Assembly: GCA_013215285.1 (NCBI GenBank)
Contig: JABSRD010000001.1
Location: 62,001 to 126,000, forward strand
Source of the DNA: Candidatus Nitrosopumilus sp.
Lineage (GTDB): Archaea; Thermoproteota; Nitrososphaeria; Nitrososphaerales; Nitrosopumilaceae
Length of the DNA: 64,000 nt
Reading direction: 5' to 3'
Positions 53,524 through 63,042 of the stretch are shown one piece after another. Numbering within the stretch: position 1 is the stretch's first letter; every line of letters begins with the position of its first letter. The notes under the pieces were generated by a model. The model had not been told where the DNA came from, searched no databases, and worked only from the letters and a program-made list of their open reading frames with translations. The position numbers and the translations under genes are program-made.

Positions 53524-56267
53524 GAATCCCAAAAACCTCTAGTTACAACATATTGTCTCTCAGCCTCATAGATTTGTTTAAACAAATGTTCTTCATCAAC
53601 CATATTACGCAATATTCTTGCTGCAGTATCAGCTCCAACCCCATATCCAGATATTACAGTAATAGCAATTTTACCAAAATTTTCTACTAGAGAAGAGACT
53701 TTCCAGGCACGATTAAACTTGTGTTTTTCATCAGCTGTTAATTTTTTTCCATCGTGTTTTTTTTGTATAATTTTTGGAAGATCATAATCAGAATAATAAG
53801 TTGCAGTAATTTGTCTGGCTTTACAATAAGGACAAATTAGGATATTTTTTACTTCACGTGTTTCTACAACACGTTCCCATTTACCACATCTGGCACAAAT
53901 CAAACGATGTTTTGTTTTTTCAAGTCTTGCTTTAACAAGATCAAGAATTCCTTTATCAAGATTTGCAGGAGCTGCATAATATTTTGCTGTATGATCTAAA
54001 ATTGGTTCTGCTAATTTTGAAAATTGATCTACTTCCAACCATTTAACATGTATTTCATCTTCACGAATTTTTTTTAGAATTTTATCAGAATTTTTAAGAT
54101 CATATTTATCATGAAACAATTCACGTAACGCTTCATGTACAAGTGGAGTTTTCAAATATCGTTCATACAAAAATCGAGCAGATTTTCTTTCATAAATTGC
54201 TCCACGTCCAACTATTCCAAATTTTTTAGCAACACACCATGTTCTCCAATTAACATTATGAGTTCCAGTTAATGATGCACTTATAACAGAATATAGATCA
54301 TAATCATCTTTTAGAACTTCAAGAAAAAGTTTTTCTGAAATTCGTGAATTAGATGATAAAACAATTCTATAAGCATCTGACCTGGAATCAACAATTGAGC
54401 CTAACATTGAAGATATCATTGAAGAGAGTAATGTTGAAAGTGTAGAATTAATTTTAGAGCCTAGACAGGAATGAATTACAATTGAGCCTTGTGATCTATT
54501 TGATTCAATTACGATATTGTTATCATCAGGAAGTTCATTAAAATTTAATTTTTCAATAATTTTATTCGTTAATTCAAGTGATCCATTCTTTACTTTATAA
54601 CGAAAATGTCCTACTTTTTTTGCAGTTTTATAATCAATAGGAATACTTTCTCCCTCCCAATAAGGAACAGTGATTCCTCCACCGCGAAATGGTTCAACAT
54701 TTACAGTGAATGATTTCTCATCAACATTTAGAATTCTCCATTGTGAGCCTTTTAATACAAAAATATTACCGGAATCTCCAAAATCACCTACAAATCTTTG
54801 ATCTAATGATCCAATAATTTTTTTTCCAACACTATCAAAAACTTTGAATTTGAGAATGTCTGGAATTGTTGAAAGATTTTCAAAATAGTATTTGAAGGCA
54901 CGTACTTTCTTCCAAAAAGTCATTTTTGTTCGATCAAAAAAGATCAAGTAATTAGAATCAAGCAAATGCAATACATCTGTTAGATCTTTTAGTTGTAAAT
55001 TACGAAATGGATAAGCTTTTGTTACCAATTCAAAAGCTTGTTCAACGGAAACTTCTCCAATTTGCATTGACAATCCAACAAGATGATGTGCTAAAACATC
55101 AAGGGAGCCATCATGAATTTTTTGTTCTTCAATCGAACCTTCTTGAATACGATCAAGTATTGCTCGTGTTTCAAATTCATCATCAGGATTATTTGTAATA
55201 ATTAATCCTTGTGCAGATGCATCACGATTATGTTTGCTTCTGCCTATTCTTTGAACAAATTTTGATACTTGTCTAGGAGAACCATAATGAATTACTAATT
55301 CAATTGAACCAATATCCAATCCAAGTTCTAGTGAAGATGTACATACAACAATACCTCGTTTTCCCTCACGTAAAGTAAACTCAGTTTCTTCTCTTACCTC
55401 TTTAGATAAAGAACCATGATGTAATTCAATGGTTATAGAAGATTTTTCTTTTAAAATTGAAGCTAAGAATTCTGCTTCACCTCTAGTATTAGTAAATAAA
55501 AGAATAGGAGAGTCTAATCCCAGTTCTAACACATAATCAATAATTTTCTCAGCAACATCTGAAATTGTTCCATTGACATATTTTATTTCTACATCATATT
55601 TTCTTACTGATGTATCTCGAATTATTTCACATTTTCGTTTAGTGCCTACAACAAATTTTCCTGCTTCCGCAAAATTTCCAATAGTGGCAGATAATCCTAT
55701 TTTGGTAAGAGGGTATTTTGAGTTTAATTGTAATCTTTCAATGCTCAACGAAAGTTGAGAACCTCTTTCACTAGCTAATAATTCATGTACCTCATCAATT
55801 ACAATCCATTCCAAATCAGATAATGCATTCAGCATTTTAATTTGGGTTAAAAGAATAACAAGAGTTTCAGGCGTTGTAATTAAAATATCTGGAGGGTTAT
55901 CTCTAATTTTTCTTCTATCTTTTTGAGTAGTATCCCCATGTCTAATTTCAATTGATAATTCATAATAATGTGCATATTTTGTTATTCTTCTAAACACATC
56001 ACGATTTAATGCACGTAAAGGAGTAATGTAAAGAACTTTGATTTTGCCAGTTTTTTTAGAATTTTTTAAAAGAGAAAAAATTGGAATTACTGAACATTCA
56101 GTTTTTCCTGAACCTGTTGGAGCAATTACAAGACAATCTTTTTTTTGTAAAATTTTTGGTGATGCTTTTTTCTGAATTTCAGTTAATTTAGAAAATCCAA
56201 ATTTTCCAAATAAAGATTCAAGAAATTGATTCGTTTGGGGTATTTGATCGTGATCTTTCATAAACAA
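53520..56267 (-). CDS. lhr: Lhr-like large DEAD/DEAH helicase
   Basis: A 915-residue superfamily 2 helicase of the archaeal Lhr type, a 3'-5' DNA/RNA-DNA helicase in repair. It has APTGSGKTECSVIPIF (Walker A, near residue 47), DEVHELLASERGSQL (motif II), SATIG (motif III), VQRIGRSKHNRD (motif VI, near 345), an Lhr winged-helix and core region, and a late zinc finger (CARCGKWERVV then CPYCKARQ, about residues 795-825). Met 3 at 56261 is an alternative start. Confidence 0.92.
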   Translation of the reverse strand: MFMKDHDQIPQTNQFLESLFGKFGFSKLTEIQKKASPKILQKKDCLVIAPTGSGKTECSVIPIFSLLKNSKKTGKIKVLYITPLRALNRDVFRRITKYAHYYELSIEIRHGDTTQKDRRKIRDNPPDILITTPETLVILLTQIKMLNALSDLEWIVIDEVHELLASERGSQLSLSIERLQLNSKYPLTKIGLSATIGNFAEAGKFVVGTKRKCEIIRDTSVRKYDVEIKYVNGTISDVAEKIIDYVLELGLDSPILLFTNTRGEAEFLASILKEKSSITIELHHGSLSKEVREETEFTLREGKRGIVVCTSSLELGLDIGSIELVIHYGSPRQVSKFVQRIGRSKHNRDASAQGLIITNNPDDEFETRAILDRIQEGSIEEQKIHDGSLDVLAHHLVGLSMQIGEVSVEQAFELVTKAYPFRNLQLKDLTDVLHLLDSNYLIFFDRTKMTFWKKVRAFKYYFENLSTIPDILKFKVFDSVGKKIIGSLDQRFVGDFGDSGNIFVLKGSQWRILNVDEKSFTVNVEPFRGGGITVPYWEGESIPIDYKTAKKVGHFRYKVKNGSLELTNKIIEKLNFNELPDDNNIVIESNRSQGSIVIHSCLGSKINSTLSTLLSSMISSMLGSIVDSRSDAYRIVLSSNSRISEKLFLEVLKDDYDLYSVISASLTGTHNVNWRTWCVAKKFGIVGRGAIYERKSARFLYERYLKTPLVHEALRELFHDKYDLKNSDKILKKIREDEIHVKWLEVDQFSKLAEPILDHTAKYYAAPANLDKGILDLVKARLEKTKHRLICARCGKWERVVETREVKNILICPYCKARQITATYYSDYDLPKIIQKKHDGKKLTADEKHKFNRAWKVSSLVENFGKIAITVISGYGVGADTAARILRNMVDEEHLFKQIYEAERQYVVTRGFWDS

Positions 56268-56337
56268 TTACACCAACAAGGCCAAGAGCAAATAAAACTA
56301 CAGTGATTATTGGAATTGAATCAAAAATTCCTGCCAT
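56218..56337 (-). CDS. Possible 39-residue single-span membrane protein
   Basis: From the ATG at 56337 a 39-residue frame reads MAGIFDSIPIITVVLFALGL and continues as a hydrophobic helix, ending in a charged tail (YERSRSNTPNESIS). The amino-acid pattern of one clean helix with a charged C-terminus is protein-like. Its tail overlaps the start of lhr by 50 bases in another frame, and it lies 22 bases downstream of the radB end. Confidence 0.4.
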   Translation of the reverse strand: MAGIFDSIPIITVVLFALGLVGVIVYERSRSNTPNESIS

Positions 56338-56359
56338 CGTAAAACTTTATGATTGGCTG

Positions 56360-57019
56360 TTAAATATCTTCAGCATAATCAGATAATCCTAGTGTATGTA
56401 TTTCATAAGAAAAATATTCTTTATCTAATGCCCAATAAACAATTCCATCAAATTTTGGTGAATTTTTGAAAAGGTGAATTTTAATGTGGGTGAAGTGATC
56501 AATAGCACTTTTCATATTTTCAACTTCTTTATCTTCACTGTTTCTAATCATATTCGTAATTACAATAGGAATTTTCTTTGTAATTGCCAATTTTGATAAC
56601 TCATGCATATATTTCATAAATAATGAATTTTTTTTAAAAGTGGATTCATCTTTTTTATATTCATAAGAAAATAGATCAGTTACATTATCAATTACAATTA
56701 AAGAAAAATCATTATTTTTGATATCATCTATAGATTTTATTTGTTCTGAAGTATTTGTTAATCTAGACACAGTAATTTGTTGAAGAAAATCAAATTGAAT
56801 TTTTGATTGTTTTTGAATTTGGAGTATTCTTTCAGGTCTAAATCCACCTGTTGTATCCAAGTACAAAACATGACCACCATTTTTAATTGAGTTAATTGAT
56901 AATTGTAATAATAGCTGAGTTTTTCCAGTTCCATTTCCTCCAAAAATGTCCATAATCACGCCATCAGGAATTCCTCCTGATAGGAATTTATCTAATTTTT
57001 GCAAACCAGTAGAAATCAT
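56360..57019 (-). CDS. radB: RadB-like RecA-superfamily ATPase
   Basis: A 219-residue RecA-core protein without the N-terminal helix-hairpin-helix of RadA, which defines the RadB-type paralogue. Walker A is GGNGTGKTQLLLQL near residue 27 and Walker B is LIVIDNVTDLFSYE near 105. YLDTTGGFRPERI follows. RadB modulates homologous recombination and replication restart in archaea. It lies in line with lhr, so a repair operon is plausible. Confidence 0.8.
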   Translation of the reverse strand: MISTGLQKLDKFLSGGIPDGVIMDIFGGNGTGKTQLLLQLSINSIKNGGHVLYLDTTGGFRPERILQIQKQSKIQFDFLQQITVSRLTNTSEQIKSIDDIKNNDFSLIVIDNVTDLFSYEYKKDESTFKKNSLFMKYMHELSKLAITKKIPIVITNMIRNSEDKEVENMKSAIDHFTHIKIHLFKNSPKFDGIVYWALDKEYFSYEIHTLGLSDYAEDI

Positions 57020-57127
57020 TTATGTAATTATTAGAAAAAGAGAAAAAATTTAAGGAATTTCAATTTTTTTTAAAGGAGGTAAGGCTTTTATTCCAGAGAA
57101 CAAGGTTTCAAAATAAGTGAATAATTA

Positions 57128-57373
57128 GTGTCGCAATCAACTAGTGCAAAAAGACCTTTAACAGTTCTTCAAAAAAGTACCAAAAAGAAAGTTACTGTAA
57201 GACTGAAGAATGAAGTCGAATACAGGGGAAAGATGGATAATGTAGATTCATACATGAATTTGATTATGACTGATGCTGAAGAAGTTTACGACGGTAAAAC
57301 AATTGCAAATTATGGCAAAGTAATTGTAAGAGGCAATAATGTGTTATTTATCAAACTAGAAAATGAACTCTAG
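57128..57373 (+). CDS. lsm: Sm-like RNA-binding protein Lsm
   Basis: An 81-residue Sm-fold protein. Motif Sm1 is RLKNEVEYRGKMDNVDSYMNLIM and Sm2 is KVIVRGNNVLFIKL, so a ring that binds U-rich RNA is expected. The start is GTG 57128. metK starts 12 bases after its stop. Confidence 0.94.
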   Translation: MSQSTSAKRPLTVLQKSTKKKVTVRLKNEVEYRGKMDNVDSYMNLIMTDAEEVYDGKTIANYGKVIVRGNNVLFIKLENEL

Positions 57374-57385
57374 TTAGTGAATTTT

Positions 57386-58552
57386 ATGACCAATAATTTT
57401 CTATTTACGTCTGAGTCAGTTACAGAAGGGCACCCAGATAAGATATGTGATAATATTTCAGATGCATTCTTAGATGAATATCTTAGACAAGATCCAGATT
57501 CAAGAGTAGCAGTTGAAACAATGGTTACCACAGATTTTGTAGCAGTATCTGGTGAGGTTACATCTAAAGCAAATTTTGATAAAAAGGCTCAGGAAGAACT
57601 TGTTAGAAAGACTATTCGAGATATAGGATATGACAATAAAGAATTAATGTTTGACACAGAGTCTTGTAAAATAACTTTAAGACTACATTCTCAAAGTCCA
57701 GATATCAGTCAAGGGGTTACAGCTACTGTAGAAAAAGAACAAGGTGCAGGAGATCAAGGATTAATGTTTGGTTATGCCACAAATGAAACTAAAGAATTGA
57801 TGCCAATGCCAATTTTACTTTCACAAAAATTGGCACAAAAATTAGCTGATGTAAGAAAAAATAATGTTCTTACTTGGGTAAGACCTGATGGTAAAACACA
57901 AGTCTCTGTAAGATATGAAGATAACAAACCAACAAAGATTGAAACTGTTGTAGTTTCAACACAACATGCACCAGATATATCTCAAGAAGAAATTACTAAA
58001 GAAATAATTGACAAAGTAATCAAACCAGTTTTAGAAAATCTTTGGAATGATAAAATTAAAATTCACATCAATCCAACTGGAAAATTTGTAATTGGTGGCC
58101 CACATGGAGATGCTGGGTTAACAGGAAGAAAAATTATTGTTGATACTTATGGTGGATTTGGAAGACATGGTGGAGGAGCTTTTTCAGGAAAAGACCCATC
58201 AAAAGTTGACAGATCTGCATGTTACATGTGTAGATATATTGCAAAAAATATTGTTGCAGCAAAACTAGCTGATAGATGTGAAGTACAACTTGCATATGCA
58301 ATAGGAGTTGCAGAACCAGTATCGCTTTATGTTAATACATTTAGTACAAATAAAATTCCAGAAAGTCAAATTGAAGAAATAGTTAGGAAAAATTTTGATA
58401 TGAAACCATCAGGAATTATTTCACAATTAGATTTGAAGAGACCTATCTACAAAAAAACTGCATCATATGGTCATTTTGGAAGAAATGAGCCTGAATTTAC
58501 TTGGGAAAAAACAGACAAAGTTGAATTATTAAGAAAATCTGCCGGACTTTAA
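57386..58552 (+). CDS. metK: S-adenosylmethionine synthetase, bacterial-type MetK
   Basis: The 388-residue product makes SAM from methionine and ATP. It has [20 protein letters not shown] at the start, the [12 protein letters not shown] signature near residue 115, and [23 protein letters not shown]. This is the bacterial/eukaryotic MetK fold sequence, not the unrelated archaeal MAT. I start at ATG 57386; the GTG at 57377 adds three residues. The tail overlaps the convergent SDR gene by 24 bases. Confidence 0.93.
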   Translation: MTNNFLFTSESVTEGHPDKICDNISDAFLDEYLRQDPDSRVAVETMVTTDFVAVSGEVTSKANFDKKAQEELVRKTIRDIGYDNKELMFDTESCKITLRLHSQSPDISQGVTATVEKEQGAGDQGLMFGYATNETKELMPMPILLSQKLAQKLADVRKNNVLTWVRPDGKTQVSVRYEDNKPTKIETVVVSTQHAPDISQEEITKEIIDKVIKPVLENLWNDKIKIHINPTGKFVIGGPHGDAGLTGRKIIVDTYGGFGRHGGGAFSGKDPSKVDRSACYMCRYIAKNIVAAKLADRCEVQLAYAIGVAEPVSLYVNTFSTNKIPESQIEEIVRKNFDMKPSGIISQLDLKRPIYKKTASYGHFGRNEPEFTWEKTDKVELLRKSAGL

Positions 58553-59398
58553 TAATTCAATAACTGATTGAAATGGAAATTTAGTAATTTTTCTTAATTT
58601 ATCGTGATTTCCTTTAAAATTCCCAATTAAGATATTAAGATCATCAACTCCAAAATTTGATTTTGAATTGGTGATTGCAGTATGATATGCATTCTCTAAA
58701 TTGATTTTTTTGATTTTTGTTTTAGTTCCTTTTGAAAAAAGTTTAACATATTGTTCAAAAGTAATCATATCAGGACCTACAAGATCAATAATTTTATTTT
58801 TAAAATTTGTTTGAATAACTGATAGAAAAAATATTTTTACCACATCATTAATGTGAATTGGTTGGATTGAATAAGATCCAGATCCTGGAATTTCAATTAT
58901 TCCCTTTTTGATTTGTTTGTTTAGATATTTTGTAAATAAATCATCTTTTCCCACAATGTATGAAGGTCTAAAAATAGTATAATTTATTCCAGAATTTATA
59001 ATTAATTGTTCTGCATTATATTTTGAAATAAAATATCCAAGTGATGTATTACCTGAAACACCAAGTCCACTAGCATAAACAAACTTTTTGATTTTTGCTT
59101 TTTTACTTAAATTTACAATATGTTTTGTAAATTCAACATTTATCATATTATAATCAGTTTGAATAGATTGTTTTCCAATCCCAACTAGATGAATTAATGC
59201 ATCAGAATTTTGGATAATAGGAAGAATGGATTTCTCATCATAATTTCTTGAAACAATTTTAACTTCATTTTTAAATGATTTAAAGTCATTTCGAGATATT
59301 GAAATTAATTTAATATTCTTTCCAGACAAGTATCTTCTCAAGTTTTTTGCGACAAATCCACTTGCACCAGTAATAACTATCTGAATATCATTTTCCAT
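58529..59398 (-). CDS. Atypical SDR (NmrA/complex I NDUFA9-like)
   Basis: A 289-residue NAD(P)-binding protein: [17 protein letters not shown] at the start, [24 protein letters not shown] in the middle, [11 protein letters not shown] and [12 protein letters not shown]. The catalytic tyrosine region is altered compared with classical SDRs, as in NDUFA9-like redox or quinone-linked members. It may be a sugar-nucleotide, ubiquinone-type or complex I accessory protein. Function uncertain. Confidence 0.72.
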   Translation of the reverse strand: MENDIQIVITGASGFVAKNLRRYLSGKNIKLISISRNDFKSFKNEVKIVSRNYDEKSILPIIQNSDALIHLVGIGKQSIQTDYNMINVEFTKHIVNLSKKAKIKKFVYASGLGVSGNTSLGYFISKYNAEQLIINSGINYTIFRPSYIVGKDDLFTKYLNKQIKKGIIEIPGSGSYSIQPIHINDVVKIFFLSVIQTNFKNKIIDLVGPDMITFEQYVKLFSKGTKTKIKKINLENAYHTAITNSKSNFGVDDLNILIGNFKGNHDKLRKITKFPFQSVIELLKSGRFS

Positions 59399-59492
59399 AA
59401 GAATTCCAAGTTATTTTTTTATTTTAAATCTATTTAGAATATTTTAAGCATAAACAAACAAGAATTAATACAGTAAACTGAATACAGTAAAT

Positions 59493-60578
59493 GTGGAAGA
59501 AAAAATAAAATTAAAAACGGGTTTTACTACTGGAAGTTCAGCAACTGCTGCAGCCAAAGCTGCATTATTATCAATAATTAATCAACAAAAAATAGAAAAA
59601 ATAGAAATCAAATTACCAAAAGGAACATTTATTGAAATCCCAATTCAATCTTGTGAATTTGAATCCAAAAAAGCAAAATGTTCTGTGATTAAAGATGGAG
59701 GAGATGATCCGGATGTTACTCATGGTGCAGAAATAATTGTTGAACTAACATTTACAGAAAAAATAAATGAAATTGATATTGATGGAGGAATAGGAGTAGG
59801 AGTAGTTACCAAACCTGGTTTAGGTTTAGAAATTAACAAAGCTGCAATTAATCCAGTTCCCAAAAAAATGATTGTTGAAAATTTAAGAGAAATAGGAGGA
59901 AAAATTCTTGTAGAAAAAGGAATCAGAGTTGTAATTTCAGTTCCCAAAGGAAAAGAATTAGGACCTAAAACAGATAATCCAAGGCTAGGAATTCAAAATG
60001 GAATTTCAATTTTAGGAACAAGTGGAATTGTCATTCCATTTTCTACGGCAGCATATGCTGCATCAATAAGACAAAGTTTGGATGTTTCAATTGCAATGGG
60101 AAATGATATAGTAGTTCTAACAACTGGAGGACGAAGTGAAGATTTTGCAAAGAAAATTGTTGATTTGCCGGAACACTGTTTTGTACAGATGGGAGATTTT
60201 TCAGGATATGCGATTCAGCAATGTGGTAAAAAAAGTATCAAAAAAGCATATGTTGTAGGTTTTATTGGAAAACTTGCAAAAATGGCAGCAGGTGTAAAAC
60301 AAACTCATGTAAAAGGATCAAAAGTGGATATGAGTTTTTTGTCAGAATTAGCAAGAAAATCAAATGCTGAAGAAAAAGTAATTGATAGTATTAAAAAAGC
60401 AAATACAGCAAGACATGTTTCTGAAATAATTCAAGAAAATAATATCAAAGGATTTTTTGAATTAATTTGTAACAATACGTATGAACACATGAGGAAACAT
60501 AGTGAAGAAAAAGTTTCAATTGATGTTATATTATTTGATTTTGAAGGAAAGATTCTGGCTAGAAAAGCAGAAGAGTAA
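59493..60578 (+). CDS. cbiD: Cobalt-precorrin-5B C1-methyltransferase CbiD
   Basis: CbiD methylates C1 of cobalt-precorrin-5B in the anaerobic cobalamin pathway. The 361-residue product has the N-terminal KTGFTTGSSATAAAKAAL, GGDDPDVTHGAEI, GVGVVTKPGLGL, NPVPKKMI, and VLTTGGRSEDFAKK. It starts with GTG 59493. It opens the co-directed cobalamin run cbiD-cbiG-cbiX-cbiC. Confidence 0.94.
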   Translation: MEEKIKLKTGFTTGSSATAAAKAALLSIINQQKIEKIEIKLPKGTFIEIPIQSCEFESKKAKCSVIKDGGDDPDVTHGAEIIVELTFTEKINEIDIDGGIGVGVVTKPGLGLEINKAAINPVPKKMIVENLREIGGKILVEKGIRVVISVPKGKELGPKTDNPRLGIQNGISILGTSGIVIPFSTAAYAASIRQSLDVSIAMGNDIVVLTTGGRSEDFAKKIVDLPEHCFVQMGDFSGYAIQQCGKKSIKKAYVVGFIGKLAKMAAGVKQTHVKGSKVDMSFLSELARKSNAEEKVIDSIKKANTARHVSEIIQENNIKGFFELICNNTYEHMRKHSEEKVSIDVILFDFEGKILARKAEE

Positions 60579-60609
60579 GGTATTTTATTAAATTTGTAAA
60601 GTTTGGAGT

Positions 60610-61662
60610 ATGGAAAAAATTTCGGTGCTTGCAATTACTAAAAATGGAGTAAATATAGGAAGGAATTTGAAAGAACTATTTCCTAGTTGGAATATTTTTG
60701 CACCAGAAAAATTTTCAAATGGAGACAATATAATTACATGGTATTCTGAGCCTACATCAGAAAAAATTGTTGAACTTTTTAAGAATAATGATGCTATAGT
60801 GTGTTTATTTTCTTTAGGTGCAGTAATTAGATTAATTGCAAAACATTTGAAAGATAAAAAAACAGATCCAGCAGTAATTGTAATTGATGATAAAACAAAT
60901 TTTGTGATTAGTGTATTATCTGGACATATTGGAGGTGCAAATGAATTAACTCAAGAAATTGCAGAAAAAATAGGTGCTTTACCAGTAATAACTACGGCAG
61001 CTGATGTCAACAAAACTATAGCAGTAGATTTGGTAGGAAGGGAGTTTAATTGGAAAATAGATGATGATTCTACTGTAACTAAAATTAGTGCACATATGGT
61101 AAATGCAGAATCAATTGGTGTTCTTCAAGAGGTTGGGAATAAAAAATGGTATAAAGAATTACCAAAAAATGTTACAGTTTATGATAGTTTAGAAGATTTA
61201 AAAAAATCAAAATCCAAAGCACATCTAATAATTTCTGATAAAATAATCAATGATGATTTAGCTAAAGAATCTGTGATATATCGTCCTCCAAGTTTAGTTA
61301 TTGGAATTGGATTACATTGGGATACTTCAAAAGAAACAATCAAAGAAGGGATTGAACATTGTCTGAAAAAATTCAAACTTAGTTCAAAATCTATTGCAAA
61401 ATTAGTGTCAATAAAAAAACCAGAAGATGTTCAAGGATTGATAAATATTGGAAAAGAAATGGGAATTCCTGTGGAATATGTTAATAGAGAAGATTTAGCT
61501 GAGATTACTGCGCCAAATCCTTCAGATACTGTAAAAGCATTTGAGGGAACTGCAAGTGTATCAGAAGCTGCTGCAATTAAAATTTCTGGAGGGGAATTAA
61601 TTGTAGAAAAACAAAAATTCCCACCAAATTTGACTATAGCTATTGCGAGGATTGTAAATTGA
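60610..61662 (+). CDS. cbiG: Cobalt-precorrin-5A hydrolase CbiG
   Basis: CbiG opens the lactone of cobalt-precorrin-5A and releases acetaldehyde. The 350-residue product has an N-terminal domain (AIVCLFSLGAVIRLIAKHLKDKKTDPAV), a middle part VLSGHIGGANELTQEIAE and TTAADVNKTIAVDLVGREFNW, and the C-terminal domain (VIGIGLHWDTSKETIKEGIE). The usual order and length are kept. The stop overlaps the cbiX start by four bases. Confidence 0.93.
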   Translation: MEKISVLAITKNGVNIGRNLKELFPSWNIFAPEKFSNGDNIITWYSEPTSEKIVELFKNNDAIVCLFSLGAVIRLIAKHLKDKKTDPAVIVIDDKTNFVISVLSGHIGGANELTQEIAEKIGALPVITTAADVNKTIAVDLVGREFNWKIDDDSTVTKISAHMVNAESIGVLQEVGNKKWYKELPKNVTVYDSLEDLKKSKSKAHLIISDKIINDDLAKESVIYRPPSLVIGIGLHWDTSKETIKEGIEHCLKKFKLSSKSIAKLVSIKKPEDVQGLINIGKEMGIPVEYVNREDLAEITAPNPSDTVKAFEGTASVSEAAAIKISGGELIVEKQKFPPNLTIAIARIVN

Positions 61663-62411
61663 AACGAGGATTATTACTAATTGATAGAGGAAGTAGAGAA
61701 AAAGAGGCATCTGAAGAATTAAAGATTATTTGTAAAGAGATTAAGGCAAAAACAGACTATGTATTTACAGATTTTTGTTTTTTAGAGGTAATACCACCGT
61801 ATATTGAAGAAGGGGTTACTAAATGTCTCAAAGAAGACATTGATTCGTTAACCATAGTTCCTTATTTTCTGTATCCAGGTAGAAAAGTGAAAAATGCAGT
61901 TACAGATGTTATGAAATTACAAAAAAATACCAAAGTGAAATTTCTTGTTACAAAGCAAATGAGTATGCATAAAACATTGGTAAATGTAGTTGAAAATAGA
62001 ATATCTACAACACTCAAAGAAAATCAAGTAACTCTTTCTAAAAAAGATGTAGATGTAATGATAATTGGACATGGTAGTAAAGATCCTAATGCGCAAATGT
62101 CATTAACTTACATTGTAAATGAACTAAAAGATTCCTATAGAAATGTTAGTAGATGTTGGTTGGAAATAGAACCACCAGATATTTTTGAGGGAATAAAAAA
62201 ATGTGAAAAAGATAATCCTAAAGTTCTAGTGATTGTTTTTTATTTTTTACATGAAGGGGCACATGTAAAAACTGATATCAACAATGACTTGATTCCAGCA
62301 CTAGAAAAATCAAATTTGAAAAAAACATACATCACAAAACATCTAGGAACAGATGAAAAAATGATTGATTTGATAATAGAGAGAGCAAAAGAGGTAGAGA
62401 ATGCAAACTAA
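61659..62411 (+). CDS. cbiX: Sirohydrochlorin cobaltochelatase CbiX, two-domain form
   Basis: CbiX inserts cobalt into sirohydrochlorin at the start of cobalamin synthesis. The 250-residue product is two related halves. The C-terminal half keeps the expected histidines, in IIGHGSKDPNAQ and FYFLHEGAHVKTDI. The N-terminal half has DRGSRE and FYL-YPGRKVKN at the matching places, so it has lost both histidines. The start is TTG 61659. The asymmetry suggests one active half; see findings. The tail overlaps cbiC by 11 bases. Confidence 0.9.
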   Translation: MKRGLLLIDRGSREKEASEELKIICKEIKAKTDYVFTDFCFLEVIPPYIEEGVTKCLKEDIDSLTIVPYFLYPGRKVKNAVTDVMKLQKNTKVKFLVTKQMSMHKTLVNVVENRISTTLKENQVTLSKKDVDVMIIGHGSKDPNAQMSLTYIVNELKDSYRNVSRCWLEIEPPDIFEGIKKCEKDNPKVLVIVFYFLHEGAHVKTDINNDLIPALEKSNLKKTYITKHLGTDEKMIDLIIERAKEVENAN

Positions 62412-63042
62412 AAAAGGTCAATCAATTGAAGATGCAAGTATGCAAATGATTGAAGATGAAATTGGTACTCATCAATATAGTGAAAAAGAATGGCCCATAG
62501 TTAGAAGAATTATTCATTCAACAGCTGATTTTGATTTTGCAGATAAAAATAAAATAATTTTTCACAAAGATGCAATTGATAGTGCAATGAATGCTTTAAG
62601 AAGTGGTTGTAGCATTGTAGTTGATGTCAATGGTGTAATTGGGGGATTAAATAAACAAAATCCCAAAGATTTTGGAAATAGCATAATTTGTAATATTTCA
62701 AATCCAGAAATTATGGAATTGGCCAAAAAAGAAGGAAAAACTCGTTCACAAGTGTCGATGAGAGCAGCAATTTCAGATATTGATGGTGGGATTATAGCTA
62801 TTGGGAATGCACCCACTGCATTGATGGAGGTAATTCAGATGGTAAAAGAAGGAATTGTGAAACCTGCATTAATAATTGGAATTCCAGTAGGATTCATTTG
62901 TGCTGCAGAGTCAAAAGAGGAATTATCAAAGTTAGATGGTGCGCCATTTATCACCAATATTGGCAGAAAGGGAGGCAGTTCATCAGCATCAGCAATAATT
63001 AATGCAATTTTTAAATTAATTAGAGCAGAATCAGGTTCTTGA
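62401..63042 (+). CDS. cbiC: Cobalt-precorrin-8 methylmutase CbiC
   Basis: CbiC moves a methyl group from C11 to C12 of cobalt-precorrin-8 to give cobyrinate. The 213-residue product has IEDASMQMIEDEIG, RRIIHSTADFDFADKN with the catalytic histidine near residue 40, MNALRSGCSIVVDVNGV, and PVGFICAAESKEEL. The usual length and the overlapping cbiX place it in the operon. Confidence 0.94.
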   Translation: MQTKKGQSIEDASMQMIEDEIGTHQYSEKEWPIVRRIIHSTADFDFADKNKIIFHKDAIDSAMNALRSGCSIVVDVNGVIGGLNKQNPKDFGNSIICNISNPEIMELAKKEGKTRSQVSMRAAISDIDGGIIAIGNAPTALMEVIQMVKEGIVKPALIIGIPVGFICAAESKEELSKLDGAPFITNIGRKGGSSSASAIINAIFKLIRAESGS

